64,000 nucleotides of DNA from assembly GCA_028710895.1 (NCBI GenBank), contig JAQTTH010000001.1:217776-281775 (forward strand), read 5' to 3'. Shown here one piece after another: positions 15,380 through 25,013 of the stretch. The first letter of the stretch is position 1. Each line of letters opens with the position of its first letter. The notes beneath the pieces were generated by a model. The model made no database searches, had not been told where the DNA came from, and worked only from the letters and a program-made list of their open reading frames with translations. The translations under genes and the position numbers were made by a program. The stretch comes from Paludibacter sp. (GTDB taxonomy: Bacteria > Bacteroidota > Bacteroidia > Bacteroidales > Paludibacteraceae).

Positions 15380-18300
15380 TTATCGTATAACGGTTACATA
15401 ACCTGCGTTAGACCTGACACCTTTTTCGGTGGTATAATACATCAAGAAATAATAGGTATCGGCCGACACAGGTTGGCCTTTATACTTGCCATCCCAACCA
15501 TCGCTACCATCGTATATCAAAATTCCATTCCGGTTGAACACCTGTATGTGCCAGCCTTTGAGGAAAATATCATTTTTACCATCACCATTTGGTGTGAAAC
15601 TGTTTGGCAATGCAACAGACGTATTCCAGATACGTTTGTTAGCCGTCTCAACACAACCATTGGGGTTAATTACCCTCAGAACAACATCAAAGAAACCATC
15701 CTTGGATATTTTATAGGTATGTTGCAGATCTAAACCATTCCCTTTTTCACCATCACCAAAATCCCATGAATACTGTGAACCCGGAATATCCTGCGTCCAT
15801 AAATGCAATGGAACCGGATCGGAAGTCACTTCATTTCTATCGGTCATAATCGTATAGTTATACGAATCGAAATAAGTGGCTGTAAAATTCAAAATACTTG
15901 TACAACCCGATTTCGAAGTTCCTACAACACTGTAATCACCCGCAGTTTTAATCATAAGGCTATCTCCGGTAGTACCATTGTTCCAACGATACGTTTCAGC
16001 ACCTATCACATGCAACACCAGTGAGTCATTAAAACAAATCTTTGGTTCCGGATAGATTGACAACACCGGCAACTGACCTGCATTAATTGTAACTGAATAA
16101 TTAGTGGTACAGTTCGTACCTGCCACTGTGAGCACTACATTGTAACTTCCCGGAGCAGCAAAAGTATGCTGAGGAGTTTTACTGCTGGAAGTTGTTCCAT
16201 CGCCAAAGTTCCACAGGTAAGTATAAAAATCATTTACTTCGTCCAAAACAAGTGCATTGAAAATATAAATACGATTGTTGCAATCCTGCAATGCATAATC
16301 AATTCCTAACTTTGGAATAGTAACGTTCACCGTTTTAGTAGTTGTACAACCCAGGTTATCCGACACTGTAAGAACTACCATACCATTTTCAGCCGACTCC
16401 ATTATTTCATTGTTAGTACCGCTTACTGTACCACTCGACCAACTAATCTGATAAGGTGGAATTCCACCCGTTATATGTGCTGTCGAAACCTGTTTAATCT
16501 TTTTAGTTGTACAATTAAAATCCAACACATCGGTAGTCGACACAACAAGCTGTTGTTGCCTGATAACATTGTATTGTGCTGTTTCCGAACATCCTGAACT
16601 ATCGGTAACCATCACCGTATAACTACCTGCAGGTATATTTACCAAATCTTCGGTTTTGGCACCATTCGACCATGCGTAACTGAACGGCGGCGTTCCACCC
16701 GAAACCAGCAGGTTGATAAATCCGCTATTCGCATTACTACAATCAAATGCATTGATAACATTTGCCGAAAGTGCCAATGGTTGAGGTTCAGCAATAATAA
16801 ATGTGCGGGTCATATAACAAGGTGTACCTGCATTGATTTTTACCGTATAACTTCCCGGAGCCAAATTATTACGGGTAGTACTTGTGTTGCCATCATCCCA
16901 AATCACAGTTGTTGCATTTGTTCCTCCGGTGAGATTTAAATTGATACTACCATTGTTTGCACCGAAACACGAAATACGTTTCACAACCGGAGCAATAGCA
17001 AGCTCTGCTGCTTCAGGAATGTTTATAAGCAATGTTTTCACACAAAGGTTTGCATCGGTTACAGTAATGAGATAATCTCCTGCCGACAAGTCGGTTTGTG
17101 ATAAGCCAGTACCTAAATTGCTCCATTGTGTTGTGTATGGTGGCACTCCACCCGAAAGTGAAATACTGATAGTCGCATTATTTGCACCTTTACAACCAAT
17201 AGGAGTTGTTACAGCGGTAATTTTAATTTCGGGAGTTTCAGTGATTGTAACCGAAGTGCTGATTGTACATGAAGTACTGTCGGTAACAATTAAATCATAT
17301 TTACCGGCACGAATATTTTTCAGATTTTGCAATGTGCTTGTAAATCCGCCAGGACCAGTCCATGCATATTTATAATCTAAAACACCCGGAGAAACCTGCA
17401 TCTTTCTACCCCCGCTCACATTCACGTCGATTGTACCCAATGCATCACCAAAACAAACATTATTTGTATGCGTAGTTGATATAGCCAATGGCAGAGGATC
17501 TGTAAGTGTAAATGATCGTGTCAGACTACAAGTTGTGCTATTGGCATTAATTCTCACAGTATAAGTTCCGGGCATCAAATTACTACGGATAACACCGGCT
17601 GTTGCATCATCCCATACAACTGTCATTGGATTTGTTGCACCCGTAATATTCAGGTTGATGCTACCATCGTTTGCCCCGTTGCAGGAAATTTTCTTCACAA
17701 CAGGATTGATTGCCAATACAGCCGCCTCGGGTATATTAATATGAACCGTTTTTTGACAGAAGTTTGCATCGGTAACCGAAACCACATAATCACCTGCGGG
17801 CAAATTATTTTGTACCAATCCCGAACCTGAATTGCTCCATACTATTTGATATGGTGCTAATCCACCCGAAATGCTGGCAGTGATTGATGCATTGTTTGCT
17901 CCAAAACAGCTTATGGGCGTAGTCGTGGTATTCACAACCAATTCAACCGGTTCGGTAATTGTCACCGTTAAACTCTTATTACAGTCTGAACTATCGGCAA
18001 CAGTCAAATTATAAACCCCTGCCCTGATATTTATCAGATTTTGAGAAGTACTTTTAAATCCGTTAGGACCTACCCACGAATAATGATAATCATAAATACC
18101 CGGTGACACTTCAAAAGGATTGCCACCTGATGTAGTTATTGTTATTGCCCCCTTAGCATCACCGAAACAGGTATTATTAGTCTGATTAACCAACCCTAAA
18201 GTCATTACCGGCGATTCGGTAATTGTATACGTTGCCATTTTAGGTCCACAACCATAAAGATCATTGATTGTTACTGTATAAACACCAGGTCCAAGGTTGG

Positions 18301-21300
18301 CAATATTTTGAGTAGTGGCAAATGCAACATTATCTTTGGTCCAACTATAGGTATATGGCATTGTACCACCTGTGACTTTGATTGAAATCTGACCGTTTGC
18401 CGAACCAAAACATCCAACATTTTTCTTTGTAACAGTTTGAAGAGATAAGTCAGCCGGCTCTACAACTGTATAATTTGTTGTTGATGGGCATAAGCCTGCA
18501 TCAGTAATAGTCAATTGATAAGCTCCGGGCTTTAAACCAGTAATACTATCAGGATCATTGGAAGTATAACCATTAGGTCCAGTCCAGGAAACACTGTAAG
18601 GTGCTCCCACCTGATGAGGTGTTCCTCCTGTGATAAATGTTTTAATCACTCCATTACCTGCACCCAGACATGTTACATTGCGAACAGTAACATTGGGTTT
18701 AATTGCCGGACTCAACGTTACAATCACCTGAAATGGAACACCTACACAAGAACCCGAAGTCGGAGTTACAGTGTATGCTACAGTGGCAGAATTGATTGTA
18801 TTATTGGTCAGAATTTGACTGATAGCCGTTTGTGGTAATAATTGCGCGGCAGCACCCGACACTGAATTTACAGGAGCAACCAACGGATCAGTCCAGGTAT
18901 AAGTTGTTCCCGTTGGAACAATATCACCATTCGAAGTAGTAGGAGTAACAGTAAATGAATTTCCACTACAAATTACAGTGTTCTTAGTTGAAATTACCGG
19001 ATTTGGATTTACAGCAATTGTTGCAACGCTCGTGGTTAAAGCTGTTGCACATATTTGGGGATATCCTATAACACAATAATAATACATTGTTCCAACTGTT
19101 GAGGTTGAAGGTACATAAGTTGCAGCCGTGTCATTTACCAATAATGTCCCGGTTGTATTGTCACTAACGGTATTGCTATACCACTGATGCGTTGCTTTAC
19201 CAAGGCCTCCGGTAACAGTAGCACTTAGAGTATTGGCGACTTCATCCTTACAATAGATGTGGGATAAAGGTTGTGTACTGATAGTTGGATTTGGATTAAC
19301 TGTAATGACATAATTTGTTGTAGTTCCAACGCAATTACCAAGTTTTGGTGTTATTGCATACGTCACCGTTCCCACTGTAGCATTACTGTTTAATATTGTC
19401 TGGGAAGGAATCGAATTTGATCCTGAAGATTTAAAGCCCGTTAGACCAGCTGTTGCTGTTGCAGTCCAGGTAAATGTAGTGGCAGGAGCAGTTGCAGTCA
19501 GTTTTACCGAATCAGTTGCATTTCCGGAACAAACAGTTTGTGCCAAAGTCGTATTTGCCAGTACCGGTATTGCATTTACCGAAAAATCTCTTGTAACAGT
19601 AGATGAAACCCCACACTCATTCGTAATAGTCAATCTTACTGTATATTTTTCAACAGCATTATACGTTATGTTTCCGGGCGACGCCAAAGTAGACGTAGCT
19701 GGATTCCCCCCCGGAAAATTCCATAAATAACTCACAGAGCTGGGTGTAGAAGTACAAGTTGAAATGAGTGCTGTAGGAGTAATTACGCCGGCACCACAAA
19801 CATCGGGAATGGTATCGATAGTTACTGTAGGTGGCTTAGTTACATTAATCACCTGTGAAGCAGATTGAGTTCCGCATGAATTTGTTGTCGATAACTTAAG
19901 CGTATAAGTACCGGGATTATTGAATACAAATGATGGGTTAGCAGAACTTGCTGAACCGCTTGTAATTGCATACGATGAGGAAGTTCCGCAATTACTTGCC
20001 GTATATACAACCGACCATTGATACGACGGAGTACTGCAAGACTTTGATATATCCGTATTATTGGTGGTTGTAACTGAAAACGGAGCACAACCCGAATTCG
20101 AACTAAGTGTAAACAGTGGATTTAATGTTGGTTCAATACAAATAACAGTGTCTTTTTCGGCAAAACCACATCTGTTACCAACTTTCATCTTTATAGTATA
20201 TGTTCCCGGGATTGAAAAAACAGGACAAATGCCGTTTGAACCGACTGTCCACAGACTATTGTCGGTACTACCATTATCACTTCCCAATGTACCACTCGAT
20301 AATGTTACTCCATTAGATGGTGTTATGGACCATACAACTCTGACACTGGTGCTACAGGTAACTACACCGGCATTATTTATCAAATCTACCGCATCTGTTG
20401 ACGTATTTGTAAAACAGAGTGGAGTACCTGCACAATTGACAGTTCTTGAAACTGAATAATCAGCTTTTGGTGGCATCGACACATAAATAGGAGCTACATT
20501 TGCCGACGACTTACCGCAGGGATTACTTACAAGAATATTTGCTGCAAAAGCATTAGCATAGGTTTGCCCACCAACAACACTGGTTGTACCACAAGATGAT
20601 TTATTGAATACATGTGTTATTTGAGCCGGAGGTGGTTGTGAGAAAACCTGAGGAGTAGAACCATCATTGAATGTTACAGTGTATAATGTACCCGGAGGAT
20701 TATTTGAAGTTCCATTAATTGGAATACTAAAGATAGAAGTACCGCAGATATCAGTGTTAATGGTATTATCAAGTGTGAAATTCGGGTTAGAACCAACAAA
20801 TACAATATATTGTTTCGTTACAATACAACCATTTTTTCCGATAATAGTATATGTCAAATCCCATCTACCCAACCCATAAGTATGGGTTTTACTGGTCCAC
20901 GAGGCCACGTTCATATCAGGGGTATTATCACCCCATTTAATTATATAATTCGCATTTTTCGACTGTGAAGTTGAGCCATTTGAAAAAGTGAATGTGTAAA
21001 CTGAATTAGCACAGGTTTTAAAAACCGGAATACCATTAAACGTATCGCCTGAGCCAGAACCTAATAAATTTATATTTGGCTGTTCATTTACAGTTATTAC
21101 AGCCGTACCGGAAGTTGATTGAGAGGTATTAGTAGCATCATATACGCTTGCAAGGGTATAGGTAAATGTCCCTGCCACATTTGTTGGTGCAGCAATAGTT
21201 ACTGTACTACTGTTCGACTGAGTTACACAAGTCAAATAATTCCCATTATTTATTTTATACGTAAACGTATAAGGAGCTACCCCACCCGACCCTGTGAATG

Positions 21301-21508
21301 TTATAACAGGCGCTGAATCATTCTGACAAACAGTCGTAGTACCGTCAATTGAGCCACCAACAGCCGCATCAGCTAACCAAACTACACTTGAATTATTACT
21401 TACAGGAGCATTGAATAGATTCTGATATACATTTATTACTCCAAAAACGTTGGAACAAAAGCATAGAATTATCAACACAAACAATGTTAACTTTGGGTAC
21501 TGCCTCAT
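15380..21508 (-). CDS. Giant SprB-repeat/PKD adhesin with T9SS type B (gliding-type) C-terminal domain
   Basis: This 2042-residue protein is a T9SS-exported surface adhesin. It has a signal peptide (LFVLIILCFCSNVFG), an N-terminal half of PKD/Ig-like domains rich in Thr, Ser and Cys, ten SprB-type repeats (about residues 937-1730, each with a CFGxxNG-type start and ending near ITEP), two PKD domains (YLWNFGDG about 1765 and YSWDFGDG about 1916), and a C-terminal sorting domain (FTPNGDGKNDIFLKGW, last 77 residues). Such proteins are moved to the surface and support adhesion or gliding. Repeats 3-5 are duplicated as 6-8. It is followed by a PorP/SprF gene. Gliding itself is not implied. Confidence 0.93.
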   Translation of the reverse strand: MRQYPKLTLFVLIILCFCSNVFGVINVYQNLFNAPVSNNSSVVWLADAAVGGSIDGTTTVCQNDSAPVITFTGSGGVAPYTFTYKINNGNYLTCVTQSNSSTVTIAAPTNVAGTFTYTLASVYDATNTSQSTSGTAVITVNEQPNINLLGSGSGDTFNGIPVFKTCANSVYTFTFSNGSTSQSKNANYIIKWGDNTPDMNVASWTSKTHTYGLGRWDLTYTIIGKNGCIVTKQYIVFVGSNPNFTLDNTINTDICGTSIFSIPINGTSNNPPGTLYTVTFNDGSTPQVFSQPPPAQITHVFNKSSCGTTSVVGGQTYANAFAANILVSNPCGKSSANVAPIYVSMPPKADYSVSRTVNCAGTPLCFTNTSTDAVDLINNAGVVTCSTSVRVVWSITPSNGVTLSSGTLGSDNGSTDNSLWTVGSNGICPVFSIPGTYTIKMKVGNRCGFAEKDTVICIEPTLNPLFTLSSNSGCAPFSVTTTNNTDISKSCSTPSYQWSVVYTASNCGTSSSYAITSGSASSANPSFVFNNPGTYTLKLSTTNSCGTQSASQVINVTKPPTVTIDTIPDVCGAGVITPTALISTCTSTPSSVSYLWNFPGGNPATSTLASPGNITYNAVEKYTVRLTITNECGVSSTVTRDFSVNAIPVLANTTLAQTVCSGNATDSVKLTATAPATTFTWTATATAGLTGFKSSGSNSIPSQTILNSNATVGTVTYAITPKLGNCVGTTTNYVITVNPNPTISTQPLSHIYCKDEVANTLSATVTGGLGKATHQWYSNTVSDNTTGTLLVNDTAATYVPSTSTVGTMYYYCVIGYPQICATALTTSVATIAVNPNPVISTKNTVICSGNSFTVTPTTSNGDIVPTGTTYTWTDPLVAPVNSVSGAAAQLLPQTAISQILTNNTINSATVAYTVTPTSGSCVGVPFQVIVTLSPAIKPNVTVRNVTCLGAGNGVIKTFITGGTPHQVGAPYSVSWTGPNGYTSNDPDSITGLKPGAYQLTITDAGLCPSTTNYTVVEPADLSLQTVTKKNVGCFGSANGQISIKVTGGTMPYTYSWTKDNVAFATTQNIANLGPGVYTVTINDLYGCGPKMATYTITESPVMTLGLVNQTNNTCFGDAKGAITITTSGGNPFEVSPGIYDYHYSWVGPNGFKSTSQNLINIRAGVYNLTVADSSDCNKSLTVTITEPVELVVNTTTTPISCFGANNASITASISGGLAPYQIVWSNSGSGLVQNNLPAGDYVVSVTDANFCQKTVHINIPEAAVLAINPVVKKISCNGANDGSINLNITGATNPMTVVWDDATAGVIRSNLMPGTYTVRINANSTTCSLTRSFTLTDPLPLAISTTHTNNVCFGDALGTIDVNVSGGRKMQVSPGVLDYKYAWTGPGGFTSTLQNLKNIRAGKYDLIVTDSTSCTISTSVTITETPEIKITAVTTPIGCKGANNATISISLSGGVPPYTTQWSNLGTGLSQTDLSAGDYLITVTDANLCVKTLLINIPEAAELAIAPVVKRISCFGANNGSINLNLTGGTNATTVIWDDGNTSTTRNNLAPGSYTVKINAGTPCYMTRTFIIAEPQPLALSANVINAFDCSNANSGFINLLVSGGTPPFSYAWSNGAKTEDLVNIPAGSYTVMVTDSSGCSETAQYNVIRQQQLVVSTTDVLDFNCTTKKIKQVSTAHITGGIPPYQISWSSGTVSGTNNEIMESAENGMVVLTVSDNLGCTTTKTVNVTIPKLGIDYALQDCNNRIYIFNALVLDEVNDFYTYLWNFGDGTTSSSKTPQHTFAAPGSYNVVLTVAGTNCTTNYSVTINAGQLPVLSIYPEPKICFNDSLVLHVIGAETYRWNNGTTGDSLMIKTAGDYSVVGTSKSGCTSILNFTATYFDSYNYTIMTDRNEVTSDPVPLHLWTQDIPGSQYSWDFGDGEKGNGLDLQHTYKISKDGFFDVVLRVINPNGCVETANKRIWNTSVALPNSFTPNGDGKNDIFLKGWHIQVFNRNGILIYDGSDGWDGKYKGQPVSADTYYFLMYYTTEKGVRSNAGYVTVIR
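16790..18200 (-). repeat. Duplicated three-module SprB block inside the adhesin gene
   Basis: Repeats 3, 4 and 5 (about residues 1103-1338) closely match repeats 6, 7 and 8 (about 1339-1574), for example GFKSTSQNLINIRAGVYNL against GFTSTLQNLKNIRAGKYDL. The DNA copies are 714 bp apart, measured from the same motif at 18060 and 17346. Confidence 0.82.
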
Positions 21509-22019
21509 AAGTCTTGCTTAACTTTAATCAAATTTTGATCAAGGGTATTTAAAATAAAAAAACTAAATATTATTCAAATATAGGATATCAGGTGACACTC
21601 GATACGATTTATTCATCTGATTTTAAAACAATATTTATGACCTAAAAAATGGAAACAAAGACAATGTGTAAAATTATCAGCATATCGCAATAGATATTTA
21701 CACTCATATTTGCTCACAAAAATACTAAATTTGCTAAACAAATTACTACATATTCGGGCATTTTTTACAAAGTGAATGAAGAAATTTAATTTTTATAAAA
21801 TATTTATGTGTCAAATATACACAAACGGGTGGAATTTGTGCAAATTTTATGAACAATCAAACCATGATATATAGAACTGGTATATTAGAAAAAACAATTT
21901 ATACAAGTTATAATAAAATTCTACATCTTTATTTCAATTATCCATTAAACCTTTATCTGTACTCGTAGTCAATACATACAGAAAAACGCTGAATAAACGG
22001 CGTTTTTCTGTTATTAGTG
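21509..22019. other. A/T-rich divergent intergenic region
   Basis: About 500 bases between the minus-strand adhesin gene and the plus-strand receptor-like gene. Apart from the hairpin at 21982 and possible promoter words for both directions, I see no gene. Confidence 0.5.
21982..22008 (+). terminator. Orphan terminator-like hairpin
   Basis: AAAAACGCT at about 21982-21990 pairs with GGCGTTTTT at about 22000-22008 (one G:U pair), and the right arm ends in a T run. No plus-strand gene lies upstream for more than 7 kb, so it may end a short unannotated transcript or block read-through. Confidence 0.5.
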
Positions 22020-22049
22020 TTTGAAGTACATTTATAAGACATACCTTTG
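22020..22049 (+). promoter_or_regulatory. Promoter of the outer-membrane receptor-like gene
   Basis: TTTG at 22020-22023 and TACCTTTG at 22042-22049 are separated by 18 bases, a close match to the Bacteroidota consensus. The upstream in-frame TTG at 22021 is part of this promoter, which supports the ATG at 22117 as start. Confidence 0.72.
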
Positions 22050-22116
22050 TTCTAAAATTGTATATTTTCACTTATTCATTTTATTTACAATTTTAATTTA
22101 TTATTGCACATACATT

Positions 22117-24969
22117 ATGAAACAATTTTGTCTCCTAGCATCTTTTCTTATTTTAACCAGCCTATCAGCTATAGCTCAACACAACATTCAATCGATGGTT
22201 TTCGACAGTAAAAATAGCTTGCCACTGGAATTGGCAACCGTTAGACTTATGAATGCAACTGACTCTTCACTCATACAAGGTTCCAGGACAAATATAAATG
22301 GAGAGTTTATACTTTCAAAAGTGAAACCAGGCAATTACACTCTAATAATAAGCTGTGTTGGATATATAGACCATATCCAAAACCTCAAAATGGATGCAAA
22401 GGATATTTTACTGAAACACATTCAAATGCAGGAAAATGCACATGTACTAAGTGAAGTGGAAGTAAAAGGAAATGCAGCTCAGCTGGTAGTAAAAGGTGAT
22501 ACTACTGAGTATAATGCTACCGCTTTCAAAACACAACAAAATGCAGTAGTAGAAGATCTTTTAAAGAAAATGCCGGGAGTTGAGGTATCTTCTGAAGGAA
22601 AGATTACTGTAAACGGACAGGAAATTAAAAAAATCAGGGTTGATGGTAAAAAATTCTTTGATGGGGATATAGAAATGACAACCAAAAACCTACCCGCTGA
22701 AATGATTGACAAAATACAGGTATACGACAATAAATCAGACATGGCTAAACTTACCGGGTTTGAGGATAATGACACAGAACGTATTATCAACCTGACAACA
22801 AAGGCCAACCGCAAACACGGAGTCTTTGGAACGATAACAGGCGGCGGTGGTTCCGATTTGGGAAATGCAGATAATCAATTTCGCTACGACGGAAACGGGT
22901 TTGTAAGGATTATGAATAATGATGTACAAACAGCCATTACAGCTAGTGCAAATAATACAAACACCTCGCGTAGTGAGCGCGGACGATCGGGAATGGGTAA
23001 TCCCAGCGGAGGTATTTCCGAAACTCAAAACCTGGGTGTCAACAATAATACTGTTATAAGTCCAAAACTGAGTATAGGCGGAGATGCATCTTTAAATCAT
23101 TCCGATAACTTATCAAATACTGAAACTGATAAAAACAGCTATTTAAAAGGATCAACCTCAACAAACCATTCGAAAAATAATAATTCAGTTGAAAATTACT
23201 CTGCCAATATGCGCCTTGAAGTTGAATGGAAACCGGACACATTAAACACTTTTATAATTCAACCCAACATTGGCTATAACCGATCCTTTTCCGGAGGAAA
23301 CAGCAATTATACATATTTGACAGACTCAGTTCTCACAAGTGTTGGTAATTCGTGGAGCAGAGGTGATGGAAGCTCAGTAAATGCCAATATTAATCTGATT
23401 TACAATCATAGATTTACGTCAAAAAAAGGTCGAAATCTGACTGCAAACTTACAAAGTGGAGTATCTCAAAGCAATAACGAATCGTGGAATATTTCATCCA
23501 AAACTTCACTGGGAACACAAACCGACATCAATCATTACATTAACAACAATAATAATTCATCTAACGCCAGCTTAAGATTATCGTATGTTGAGCCATTGTG
23601 GAATGTAAGAAACTTATTAGAGGCTGCCCTGTCAGCCAGAACAACTAATAACGATTCTGAAAAAAATCAATACAATAAAGATGCAAACGGAACTTATTTT
23701 GCAAGAGACACAGCCTATACAATAGATAATACCTACAGTAACACTTTTAGAAACAAGTTCTATAGTGAGACTATGGAACTTAACTATCGATACGTTGCTA
23801 AAGATTTCAATTTAATGTTGGGTGCAAAAGCCGAACCATCGCAGACAGAATATACAAGGCATTATGCCAATGGATTGGCGCGTGACACAACGTATGGCGT
23901 CTTTAATTTATCACCAACCGGACGTTTTCAATACAACTTCAGCAAAAAGAAATTTGCCCGTATTGATTATCGTGGTCAAACCAACCAGGCATCAATAAGT
24001 CAAATGCAACCCGTAAAAAACAATTCGAACTTAATGAATGAGGTTGTGGGAAATCCTAACTTAAATCCTGAATTCAATCATAATTTAAGATTGTTTTACA
24101 CAGCATTTAATGATTCAACTTTTTCATCGCTTAGTGTGATGATGAATGCACAAGTTACCAAAGATGCGCTAATAACAAACAGCATTTACGATTCAACAGG
24201 AAAACAATTCAGTCAGACATTAAATGCAACAACGGATTTACCTTATAGAGTTTTCACGAACTTCATGTTTAGTACACCGCTTATCAAGAAAAGTTTACAC
24301 TTTAACACCAATACAACTTTATCATTAAACCGTAAAATCGGTTACTCAAAAAAATTATCCGGTGCAGTAAATGTCGATAATCTTATTTTAGGCGATTTAA
24401 GTGATACGAAACAATATGGTGCTTCCGAAGCGCTATCACTTACTTATACAAATGATGTAATTGAATTAGGAACTCGGGGTACTTTTGGATATTCAGATGC
24501 CTATAACACCTTAAGTAAACTGAGACAACAAACTTACGACTGGACAATTTCCGGCAATTTTGTAGCCCATTTACCATACAGCACGAATTTGGCAAGTGAT
24601 ATCAACTATTCAACTATGCAGGGATATGCCGGTTTTGACAAGAATCAGTTAATCTGGAATGCGAGCATTGACAAATCATTTTTTAAAAATAAAGGAGTTT
24701 TGTCACTCAAGGTATTCGATATTTTACACCAAAAGCTAAATGTTCGTCAAACAATTGGTGATAATTTTATTCAATACAGTAGCTTCAACACGATTACATC
24801 CTATTTTCTGTTGAGCTTCTCGTATAAGATTAACGAGTTCAAGGGCAATAGAGATCAGAATAATCGTCGTGACTTTCAACGTTTTGGACCCGGGGGAGAT
24901 TTTCCACGCCGTGAAGGCAGAGGTGGTCAGGGCGGTGGCGGAGGCTTCGGCGGAGGACCAATGGACTAA
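22117..24969 (+). CDS. Outer-membrane beta-barrel protein with CarboxypepD_reg-like and plug domains (TonB-receptor-like)
   Basis: This 950-residue protein has a signal peptide (MKQFCLLASFLILTSLSAIAQ), a carboxypeptidase-regulatory-like domain (about residues 22-105), a plug-like domain (VVEDLLKKMPGVEVSSEGKI, about 139-158) and a long beta-barrel of the outer membrane beta-barrel family. It resembles TonB-dependent receptors but has no clear TonB box or SusD partner. The C-terminus has a Gly/Arg-rich tail (GGDFPRREGRGGQGGGGGFG), so it does not end in the usual aromatic residue. The start is the ATG at 22117, downstream of a good promoter. Substrate unknown. It is monocistronic. Confidence 0.85.
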   Translation: MKQFCLLASFLILTSLSAIAQHNIQSMVFDSKNSLPLELATVRLMNATDSSLIQGSRTNINGEFILSKVKPGNYTLIISCVGYIDHIQNLKMDAKDILLKHIQMQENAHVLSEVEVKGNAAQLVVKGDTTEYNATAFKTQQNAVVEDLLKKMPGVEVSSEGKITVNGQEIKKIRVDGKKFFDGDIEMTTKNLPAEMIDKIQVYDNKSDMAKLTGFEDNDTERIINLTTKANRKHGVFGTITGGGGSDLGNADNQFRYDGNGFVRIMNNDVQTAITASANNTNTSRSERGRSGMGNPSGGISETQNLGVNNNTVISPKLSIGGDASLNHSDNLSNTETDKNSYLKGSTSTNHSKNNNSVENYSANMRLEVEWKPDTLNTFIIQPNIGYNRSFSGGNSNYTYLTDSVLTSVGNSWSRGDGSSVNANINLIYNHRFTSKKGRNLTANLQSGVSQSNNESWNISSKTSLGTQTDINHYINNNNNSSNASLRLSYVEPLWNVRNLLEAALSARTTNNDSEKNQYNKDANGTYFARDTAYTIDNTYSNTFRNKFYSETMELNYRYVAKDFNLMLGAKAEPSQTEYTRHYANGLARDTTYGVFNLSPTGRFQYNFSKKKFARIDYRGQTNQASISQMQPVKNNSNLMNEVVGNPNLNPEFNHNLRLFYTAFNDSTFSSLSVMMNAQVTKDALITNSIYDSTGKQFSQTLNATTDLPYRVFTNFMFSTPLIKKSLHFNTNTTLSLNRKIGYSKKLSGAVNVDNLILGDLSDTKQYGASEALSLTYTNDVIELGTRGTFGYSDAYNTLSKLRQQTYDWTISGNFVAHLPYSTNLASDINYSTMQGYAGFDKNQLIWNASIDKSFFKNKGVLSLKVFDILHQKLNVRQTIGDNFIQYSSFNTITSYFLLSFSYKINEFKGNRDQNNRRDFQRFGPGGDFPRREGRGGQGGGGGFGGGPMD

Positions 24970-24975
24970 AAGAAT

Positions 24976-25004
24976 AACCCCGATAAGCTTAGTTTATCGG
25001 GGTT
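24976..25004. terminator. Terminator (CCCCGATAA stem) between convergent genes
   Basis: AACCCCGATAA at 24976-24986 pairs with TTATCGGGGTT at 24994-25004 across a 7-nt loop, followed by GTTTTTGTTTT. It belongs to the same stem family as 10011 and 13364. Confidence 0.88.
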
Positions 25005-25013
25005 GTTTTTGTT

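Noticed and set aside
22021..22116. Longer N-terminus of the receptor-like gene from TTG 22021
   Set aside because: This region contains the promoter elements, and the ATG at 22117 is followed directly by a good signal peptide.
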